Assembly (NCBI RefSeq): GCF_903643065.1
Contig: NZ_CAHJWX010000184.1
Coordinates: 1-5,177 of the forward strand
Source: Sphingomonas bacterium
GTDB taxonomy: Bacteria > Pseudomonadota > Alphaproteobacteria > Sphingomonadales > Sphingomonadaceae
Reading direction: 5' to 3'
DNA length: 5,177 bases
Under the pieces are notes generated by a model, which was not told the DNA's origin, ran no database searches, and was given only the letters and a program-made list of their open reading frames with translations. A program made the position numbers and the translations under genes. Of the stretch, positions 1 to 5,177 are shown one piece after another (positions within the stretch are counted from its first letter, which is position 1; each line of letters begins with the position of its first letter).

Positions 1-558
1 CGCGTCGGCAACCTCGCGCTCGGCCAGGGCCTGGCCGAGGTCGCCGACCCCGGCGCGGCGCCGGACCCGCACGTCGACGCGCCGAGCGAGGCGAGCGTCG
101 ACCTCGTCACGCCCGTCGATCTGTACTCGATGGTCGATCGCTCGGTAAAATACGGCTTCCTGTTCATCGGCTTCACCTTCGCGCTGTTCCTGTTATGGGA
201 CGTGATCGGCGGTGTGCGGGTGGCGACGCCCGAATATCTGCTGGTCGGCGCCGGGCTGATCCTCTTCTTCGTCCTGTTGCTCGCGCTCGCCGAGGTGATC
301 GGCTTCACGCCCGCCTATCTGCTCGCGAGCGCCGCGATCATCGGCCTGATCGCCAGCTATTCGGCGGCCGTGCTGCGCTCGGGCGGCCGCGGGCTGGCGG
401 TGGCGGCGCTGCTGGCGACGCTGTACGCGGTGCTGTACGTGCTGCTCAGCCTGGAGGCGTATAGCCTGCTGATCGGCGCCGTGCTGCTGTTCGTGGCGCT
501 GGCGGGCGTGATGTATGTCACGCGGCGCCTCGACTGGGGCGGCGCCCACGCCAGCTAG
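1..558 (+). CDS. creD: CreD-family inner-membrane protein, C-terminal part (5' end outside window)
   Basis: The reading frame is open from base 1 to a TAG at 556-558 and gives 185 residues, so the gene begins upstream of the window. The visible part has a short soluble stretch (about residues 1-43) followed by five hydrophobic segments near residues 52-69, 79-97, 103-121, 131-149 and 154-173, then a short polar tail. The block YSMVDRSVKYGFLF before the first segment and the ending YVTRRLDW are what I recognise as the conserved C-terminal membrane domain of CreD (Pfam CreD, inner membrane protein CreD). In E. coli, creD belongs to the CreBC regulon and affects envelope integrity and colicin tolerance. 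Its biochemical role is not established. No creABC genes are visible here. An internal ATG at 130 is only a residue within the conserved block, not the start. The family call is fairly secure; the function is not. Confidence 0.85.
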   Translation, partial: RVGNLALGQGLAEVADPGAAPDPHVDAPSEASVDLVTPVDLYSMVDRSVKYGFLFIGFTFALFLLWDVIGGVRVATPEYLLVGAGLILFFVLLLALAEVIGFTPAYLLASAAIIGLIASYSAAVLRSGGRGLAVAALLATLYAVLYVLLSLEAYSLLIGAVLLFVALAGVMYVTRRLDWGGAHAS

Positions 559-561
559 CCG

Positions 562-590
562 TTGAGTGAAGGGGTGTGTCGCGCTAGATA
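562..590 (+). promoter_or_regulatory. candidate promoter for sdhB
   Basis: TTGAGT (562-567) is followed after 15 bases by GCTAGATA (583-590). This resembles the alphaproteobacterial housekeeping pattern TTGAC...GCTANAWC: four of six -35 bases match TTGACA, and seven of eight -10 bases match. Transcription would begin near 597 and leave a leader of about 20 bases before sdhB. The match was made by eye in a 58-bp gap that must also separate two functionally unrelated genes. No terminator for creD is visible, so read-through from creD is possible as well. Confidence 0.4.
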
Positions 591-607
591 CATCCCCAAG
601 CTCGCAC

Positions 608-612
608 GAGGA
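608..612 (+). promoter_or_regulatory. Shine-Dalgarno site of sdhB
   Basis: GAGGA lies 4 bases before the ATG at 617 and only 1 base before the ATG at 614. This favours 617, which gives an N-terminus [10 protein letters not shown] that fits SdhB proteins. Confidence 0.6.
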
Positions 613-616
613 CATG

Positions 617-1399
617 ATGGCCCAGTTCCGCCTCCCCAAGAACAGCGTCGTCCAGAAGGGCCAGGCGCACCCGCGCGCCACCGGCGCCAAGCGGACCAAG
701 AGCTTCAAGATCTATCGCTACGATCCGGACTCCGGCAAGAACCCGCGCTACGACACGTTCGAGCTGGATCTCGACCAGACCGGCCCGATGGTGCTGGACG
801 CGCTGATCAAGATCAAGGCGGAGCAGGATTCGTCGCTCACCTTCCGCCGCTCGTGCCGCGAGGGCATCTGCGGCTCCTGCTCGATGAACATCGACGGGCG
901 TAACGGGCTCGCCTGCACCACCGCGATCGAGGACGTGAAGGGGCAGGTGAAGATCACGCCGCTCCCGCACATGGACGTAATCAAGGACCTCGTCCCCGAC
1001 TTCACGCATTTCTATGCGCAATATGCGTCGGTCCGCCCCTGGTTGCAGACCGTCAGCCCAGCGCCGGCGGGCAAGGAGCGACTCCAGTCCCCGGCCGAGC
1101 GCGCCAAGCTGGACGGGTTGTACGAGTGTATCCTGTGCGCCTGCTGCTCCACCTCCTGCCCCAGTTACTGGTGGAATGGCGACAAGTTCCTGGGGCCGGC
1201 GATCCTGCTCCAGGCCTATCGCTGGCTCGCCGACAGCCGCGACGAGATGACAGGCGAGCGGCTCGACGCGCTGGAGGATCCGTTCCGCCTCTATCGCTGC
1301 CATACGATCATGAACTGCGCGAACGTCTGCCCCAAGGGGCTCAACCCGGCCAAGGCGATCGCCGAGGTGAAGAAGATGGAAGCCGAGCGCGTCCTCTGA
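617..1399 (+). CDS. sdhB: succinate dehydrogenase iron-sulfur subunit SdhB
   Basis: SdhB carries electrons from the flavoprotein SdhA to ubiquinone at the membrane anchor SdhC/SdhD, on the cytoplasmic face of the inner membrane (TCA cycle and respiratory complex II). The 260-residue length is normal for the alphaproteobacterial protein. The N-terminal ferredoxin-like domain holds the [2Fe-2S] ligands C80, C85, C88 and C100 ([17 protein letters not shown] region). The C-terminal domain starts with [17 protein letters not shown]. By alignment with E. coli SdhB, C171, C174, C177 and C238 bind [4Fe-4S], and C181, C228 and C234 bind [3Fe-4S]. W186 and H229 match E. coli quinone-site residues W164 and H207. 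All ligands are present, so the protein looks functional. I chose the ATG at 617 over the adjacent ATG at 614 and the in-frame GTG at 566, because of the Shine-Dalgarno spacing and the family N-terminus. sdhA, sdhC and sdhD are not in the window; the upstream neighbour is creD. Confidence 0.97.
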   Translation: MAQFRLPKNSVVQKGQAHPRATGAKRTKSFKIYRYDPDSGKNPRYDTFELDLDQTGPMVLDALIKIKAEQDSSLTFRRSCREGICGSCSMNIDGRNGLACTTAIEDVKGQVKITPLPHMDVIKDLVPDFTHFYAQYASVRPWLQTVSPAPAGKERLQSPAERAKLDGLYECILCACCSTSCPSYWWNGDKFLGPAILLQAYRWLADSRDEMTGERLDALEDPFRLYRCHTIMNCANVCPKGLNPAKAIAEVKKMEAERVL

Positions 1400-1512
1400 G
1401 GCCTTTATCATCCCGGCCTTGAGCGGGATCACGCTTCCAACGCTAGTCGATGATTGCGAGCTTCGTGGGCGCGCCGCGGAAGGCAAGGTAATTGAATTGG
1501 CTGACGGCAACG

Positions 1513-1618
1513 CGTCACCCTCACCCTTTTCGCTCGGCTATCGCCGAGCTGTTTCCCTCTCCCATGGGGAGAGTGAAGGGGCCCGCCCGCGCAGTAGGTG
1601 GGAAGGGTGAGGGTGACG
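1513..1618. repeat. structured intergenic repeat with 16-bp terminal inverted repeats
   Basis: The ends are perfect inverted repeats: CGTCACCCTCACCCTT (1513-1528) and AAGGGTGAGGGTGACG (1603-1618). Two smaller perfect hairpins lie between them. One is GCTCGGC (1532-1538) with GCCGAGC (1543-1549) around a TATC loop. The other is CTCTCCC (1557-1563) with GGGAGAG (1567-1573) around a 3-base loop. The right-hand part (1574-1602) is GC-rich and unpaired by eye. The layout is that of a palindromic REP or MITE-like element that folds into a cruciform or branched RNA. There is no coding capacity and I see no clear target-site duplication. The right arm contains the ribosome binding site and start of zapE. 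I recognise the AGGGTGAGGG and CCCTCTCCC blocks as common between genes in sphingomonads; copy number was not checked. A related hairpin core appears at 5160-5177. Confidence 0.85.
1601..1606 (+). promoter_or_regulatory. Shine-Dalgarno site of zapE, inside the repeat
   Basis: GGAAGG lies 6 bases before the GTG at 1613. Four of its six bases (1603-1606) belong to the right terminal inverted repeat, as does the start codon itself. In an RNA that includes 1513-1528, this site could pair with the left arm and be hidden from ribosomes. Confidence 0.5.
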
Positions 1619-2728
1619 ACATCCGCCATCCTCCCCGCCTATGAGGCGCTCCTCGCCGCCGGCGAGTTGCGCCCCGATCCCGAGCAGGCCGCCGCCGCCC
1701 GTCATCTCGACGCCCTCGGCCAGATGTTGGAGCAGCCCCGCCGGGCCGGCTTGTTCCGCCGCCGCGCCGTCGCCCCGCGCGGCGTGTACCTGTGGGGCGA
1801 TGTCGGGCGCGGCAAGTCGATGCTGATGGACCTGTTCGTCGCCGGCGTCGCGGTGCCCGCTAGGCGGCGCGTCCACTTCGCCGAGTTCATGCTGGAGGTG
1901 CACGGCCGCCTCGCCATCGAGCGCCGCAAGGAGCTGGGCGATCCGATCCCGCCCGTCGCGAAACAGCTCGCGGGCGAAACGCGGCTGCTCTGCTTCGACG
2001 AGATGATGGTCACCAACTCGCCCGACGCGATGATCCTGTCGCGGCTGTTCACCGCGCTGATCGACGCCGGCGTGACGATCGTCACCACGTCCAACCGCAC
2101 GCCCGACCAGCTCTACCTGCACGGCCTCAACCGCGAGCATTTCCTGTCCTTCATCCGGCTGATCGAGACTAGGCTCGACGTGCTGGCGCTCAACGGCCCG
2201 GTCGATTACCGCCGCGACCGGCTGGGTGCGCAGGATATCTGGCTCGTGCCCAACGGCGCGGCGGCGACCACGCAGCTCTCCGCCGCCTTCTTCCGCCTCA
2301 CCGATCACGAGGTGACCGAGCCGATCCCGGCCGACGACCTCCCCGTTCAGGGCCGGACACTGCATGTGCCCAAGGCGCTCAAGGGCGTCGCGGTGTTCTC
2401 ATTCAAGCGGCTGTGCGGGGAGGCGCGGGGCGCTGCCGATTATCTCGCGGTCGCGCGCCGCTATCACACCGTCATCCTGGTTGGCATTCCCGTGCTGGGG
2501 CCGGACAACCGCAACGAGGCGGCGCGCTTCGTCCAGCTGATCGATGCCCTGTACGAGCACAAGGTCAAGCTGCTCGCCGCCGCCGACGCGCAACCCGACG
2601 CGCTCTATCCGGCCGGCGACGGCCGTTTCGAGTTCCAGCGCACGGTCAGCCGGCTGGAGGAGATGCGGTCGGACGACTATCTGGCGCGAGGCCACGGCGC
2701 TCTTGCAATTGCGGACCACTCGCAATAA
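1613..2728 (+). CDS. zapE: ZapE / AFG1-family ATPase
   Basis: This is a P-loop ATPase of the AFG1/LACE1/ZapE family. E. coli ZapE associates with the FtsZ ring; the mitochondrial homologues AFG1/LACE1 help turn over respiratory-chain subunits. The 371-residue product opens with the family-type segment YEALLAAGELRPDPEQ (residues 10-25). It then shows Walker A GDVGRGKS (62-69), Walker B LLCFDE (125-130) and a sensor-1-like TTSN (158-161), with the typical FDEMMVTN and DAMILSRLF stretches around Walker B. The ending (FEFQRTVSRLEEM, 339-351) also fits. No signal peptide or membrane segment is seen, so it should be cytoplasmic. In-frame GTGs at 1598, 1607 and 1613 are possible starts. I prefer 1613 for its 6-base spacing from GGAAGG. 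Starting much later, for example TTG at 1667, would remove conserved N-terminal residues. All plausible starts fall in or at the edge of the repeat. It lies between sdhB and mdh, a neighbourhood I know from other alphaproteobacteria. Confidence 0.93.
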   Translation: MTTSAILPAYEALLAAGELRPDPEQAAAARHLDALGQMLEQPRRAGLFRRRAVAPRGVYLWGDVGRGKSMLMDLFVAGVAVPARRRVHFAEFMLEVHGRLAIERRKELGDPIPPVAKQLAGETRLLCFDEMMVTNSPDAMILSRLFTALIDAGVTIVTTSNRTPDQLYLHGLNREHFLSFIRLIETRLDVLALNGPVDYRRDRLGAQDIWLVPNGAAATTQLSAAFFRLTDHEVTEPIPADDLPVQGRTLHVPKALKGVAVFSFKRLCGEARGAADYLAVARRYHTVILVGIPVLGPDNRNEAARFVQLIDALYEHKVKLLAAADAQPDALYPAGDGRFEFQRTVSRLEEMRSDDYLARGHGALAIADHSQ

Positions 2729-2738
2729 GGCGAGTTAG

Positions 2739-3767
<1,029 letters not shown>

Positions 3768-3770
3768 GCG

Positions 3771-4268
3771 ATGGCCGAGCGCGATCCACGGATCGGGCCG
3801 GGGCGGCAAGCTGCCTCGTACGAAGCCGATTACAGCGCGTGGATCGACGCGCAGGCAGCACTGTTGCAGGCGGGGCGCTTTGGCGAGCTCGACATCGTCA
3901 ACCTGGTCGATGAGGTCGAAAGCTTGGGCAGGTCGGCATTCTACAGTTTCGCCAGCGCGATTGAGATCGTGATCGTGCACATGCTGAAGTGGGATACTCA
4001 GCCGATCAAGCGAACACCTAGTTGGGTTGCGTCGATCGCCGAACACCGGCGTCGGATCGAGCAGTCTTTTGAGGACAACCCGAGCTATCGATCGCGCATC
4101 GACGAAGCGGTGACGAGGGCGTGGCGCACCGCCAACGCGAAAGCGGCCGGCGAAACCAACCTGCCGCTGACCGCCTTCCCTTCCGAAAACCCCTACGACT
4201 GGGCCGCCATCACGACGCGCCCGCACGAGCTGCCCGTCCCGGCGCGCCGAAACAGGAAGAACCTATGA
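3771..4268 (+). CDS. DUF29 family protein
   Basis: The 165-residue product is a member of Pfam DUF29, a family common in cyanobacteria and alphaproteobacteria with no established function. Features I match to the family are [21 protein letters not shown] (17-37, quoted in part: YEADY, W24, LLQAGRF), the acidic [11 protein letters not shown] (45-55), HMLKWDTQP (70-78), SW (84-85), a basic RRRIE helix (93-97), NPS (103-105), ETNLPL (128-133) and FPSENPYDW (136-144). It looks mostly helical and soluble, with no signal peptide or membrane segment. The ATG lies 3 bp after the mdh stop with only a poor Shine-Dalgarno site, which suggests coupling to mdh translation. Its TGA overlaps the sucD ATG, and its last codons hold the sucD ribosome binding site. 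A hand count gives 101 G+C in 180 bases (56%) for 3901-4080, against 40 of 60 in sampled parts of both mdh and sucD, so it may have been acquired later. No function can be assigned. Confidence 0.85.
   Translation: MAERDPRIGPGRQAASYEADYSAWIDAQAALLQAGRFGELDIVNLVDEVESLGRSAFYSFASAIEIVIVHMLKWDTQPIKRTPSWVASIAEHRRRIEQSFEDNPSYRSRIDEAVTRAWRTANAKAAGETNLPLTAFPSENPYDWAAITTRPHELPVPARRNRKNL
4254..4259 (+). promoter_or_regulatory. Shine-Dalgarno site of sucD, inside the DUF29 gene
   Basis: AGGAAG lies 5 bases before the sucD ATG at 4265 and within the last codons of the DUF29 gene. With the ATGA overlap it supports translational coupling of the two genes and fixes the sucD start. Confidence 0.75.
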
Positions 4269-5149
4269 GCATCCTCGTCGACCGGACCACCAAGGTCATC
4301 ACGCAAGGCATGACCGGCGAGACCGGCTCCTTCCATACCAAGGCGGCGCTGGAATACGGCACGCAGATGGTCGGCGGCGTCACGCCGGGGAAGGGCGGGA
4401 CCACGCACCTCGACCTGCCGGTGTATGACACCGTCGCGGAGGCCGTGGCGAAGACCGGCGCCACCGCGTCGGTGATCTACGTGCCGCCGCCCTTCGCCGC
4501 CGACTCGATCCTGGAGGCGATCGACGCGCAGGTGCCGCTGATCGTCACGATCACCGAGGGCATCCCGGTGCTCGACATGGTCAAGGTCAAGCGCGCGCTG
4601 TCGGGCAGCAAGTCGCGGCTGATCGGGCCCAACTGCCCGGGCGTGCTGACGCCGGGCGAGTGCAAGATCGGCATCATGCCGGGCAGCATCTTCAAATCCG
4701 GTTCGGTCGGCGTCGTCAGCCGCTCGGGCACGCTGACCTACGAGGCGGTGTTTCAGACCTCGAACGCCGGGCTCGGCCAGACCACCGCGGTGGGCATCGG
4801 CGGCGATCCGGTCAACGGCACCAACTTCATCGACGTGCTGGAGCTGTTCCTGGCCGACGAGGCGACGCAGTCGATCATCATGATCGGCGAGATCGGCGGC
4901 TCGGCGGAGGAGGAGGCGGCGCAGTTCCTGCGCGACGAGGCGAAGCGTGGCCGGTCGAAGCCGATGGCGGGCTTCATCGCCGGCCGTACCGCCCCGCCGG
5001 GACGCCGCATGGGCCATGCCGGCGCGATCGTCTCGGGCGGCCAGGGCGGCGCCGAGGACAAGATCGCCGCGATGGAAGCGGCGGGGATCAAGGTCGCCGC
5101 GTCCCCGTCCGAGCTGGGCTCGACGCTGGTCGAGGTGTTGAACGGGTGA
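4265..5149 (+). CDS. sucD: succinyl-CoA ligase (synthetase), alpha subunit
   Basis: With the beta subunit SucC, this protein interconverts succinyl-CoA and succinate with ADP (or GDP) phosphorylation in the TCA cycle. The 294-residue length is standard for SucD. The N-terminal CoA-binding domain has [12 protein letters not shown] (14-25), with the glycine-rich turn and then [12 protein letters not shown] (37-48). [10 protein letters not shown] is at 121-130. The C-terminal ligase domain has the GEIGG stretch, where E209 corresponds to E. coli E208, and the [10 protein letters not shown] motif, where H251 corresponds to the phosphorylated E. coli H246. All key residues are present. The ATG at 4265 overlaps the DUF29 stop by 4 bases (ATGA) and has a good ribosome binding site. 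An in-frame start further upstream (4121) would lie inside the DUF29 gene and add an unrelated arginine-rich extension, so I rejected it. sucC, which usually lies directly upstream, is not in the window. Confidence 0.97.
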   Translation: MSILVDRTTKVITQGMTGETGSFHTKAALEYGTQMVGGVTPGKGGTTHLDLPVYDTVAEAVAKTGATASVIYVPPPFAADSILEAIDAQVPLIVTITEGIPVLDMVKVKRALSGSKSRLIGPNCPGVLTPGECKIGIMPGSIFKSGSVGVVSRSGTLTYEAVFQTSNAGLGQTTAVGIGGDPVNGTNFIDVLELFLADEATQSIIMIGEIGGSAEEEAAQFLRDEAKRGRSKPMAGFIAGRTAPPGRRMGHAGAIVSGGQGGAEDKIAAMEAAGIKVAASPSELGSTLVEVLNG

Positions 5150-5159
5150 TGTGATTCCC

Positions 5160-5177
5160 TCTCCCCTTCAGGGGAGA
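5160..5177. repeat. hairpin after sucD, probably the start of another intergenic repeat (cut by window end)
   Basis: TCTCCCC (5160-5166) and GGGGAGA (5171-5177) form a perfect 7-bp stem around TTCA, 10 bases after the sucD stop. The core is the same CTCTCCC/GGGAGAG pair as at 1557-1573. The stem probably continues past the window edge, since CC precedes it at 5158-5159. It could also act as a transcript end or a 3' stability element for sucD mRNA. No T-run can be judged because the window ends here. Confidence 0.55.

Noticed and set aside
566..616. Longer SdhB starting at GTG 566
   Set aside because: It would add 17 residues not seen in the family, lacks a Shine-Dalgarno site at a useful distance, and would overlap the likely promoter.
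1410..1429. Inverted repeat ATCCCG...CGGGAT just after sdhB as a terminator
   Set aside because: The stem is only 6 bp with an 8-base loop and no T-run follows. It may still weaken read-through but cannot be called a terminator.
1419..1449. TTGAGC then GCTAGTCG as a zapE promoter
   Set aside because: The -35 half is acceptable and the spacing is fair, but the -10 half departs from GCTANAWC at key positions. The pattern overlaps the weak inverted repeat.
584..1510. Long open frame on the minus strand opposite sdhB (308 codons)
   Set aside because: It mirrors the high-GC codon pattern of sdhB, has low-complexity Arg/Ala/Leu/Val-rich content and no recognisable domain. sdhB with all iron-sulfur ligands explains the region.
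1419..1610. 63-codon frame between sdhB and zapE
   Set aside because: Most of it lies in the structured repeat, it has no clear ribosome binding site, and its product resembles nothing I know.
4193..5017. Long open frame on the minus strand opposite sucD (274 codons)
   Set aside because: The product is rich in Arg, Asp, His, Ala and Leu as expected for an antisense shadow of a GC-rich gene, and sucD is intact on the + strand.

Overview
The window comes from a high-GC alphaproteobacterium, most likely a sphingomonad (Sphingomonas or a close relative). This rests on the protein sequences (SdhB, Mdh and SucD of alphaproteobacterial type), the sdhB / AFG1-type ATPase / mdh / sucD order, the GTG starts, and an intergenic repeat built from AGGGTGAGGG and CCCTCTCCC blocks. 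I recognise that repeat style from sphingomonad genomes but could not check it by search. All genes are on the + strand.

Layout. Bases 1-558 hold the 3' part of a creD-like inner-membrane protein gene. A short gap (559-616) carries a plausible alphaproteobacterial promoter and is followed by sdhB (617-1399), the iron-sulfur subunit of succinate dehydrogenase. The gap 1400-1612 is dominated by a structured repeat of about 106 bp with 16-bp perfect terminal inverted repeats (1513-1618). Its right end runs into the start of zapE (1613-2728), an AFG1/ZapE family ATPase. Next come mdh (2805-3767, malate dehydrogenase), a small DUF29-family gene (3771-4268) and sucD (4265-5149, succinyl-CoA ligase alpha subunit). 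The last bases (5160-5177) start a second hairpin with the same CTCTCCC/GGGAGAG core.

Function. sdhB, mdh and sucD encode parts of three TCA-cycle enzymes: succinate to fumarate, malate to oxaloacetate, and succinyl-CoA to succinate. ZapE/AFG1 ATPases often sit next to these genes in alphaproteobacteria and may act in envelope or respiratory-complex quality control. From mdh to sucD the genes are tightly packed (3-bp gap, then a 4-bp ATGA overlap), so they are probably co-transcribed and translationally coupled.

The points most worth a second look are three. The zapE ribosome binding site and start codon lie inside the right arm of the inverted repeat, which could fold against the left arm. 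A lower-GC DUF29 gene occupies the position just upstream of sucD where sucC is usually found. sdhB follows creD rather than sdhA. I saw no CRISPR array, tRNA, rRNA, transposase or defence system, and no convincing wholly new system. The rest is ordinary core metabolism.
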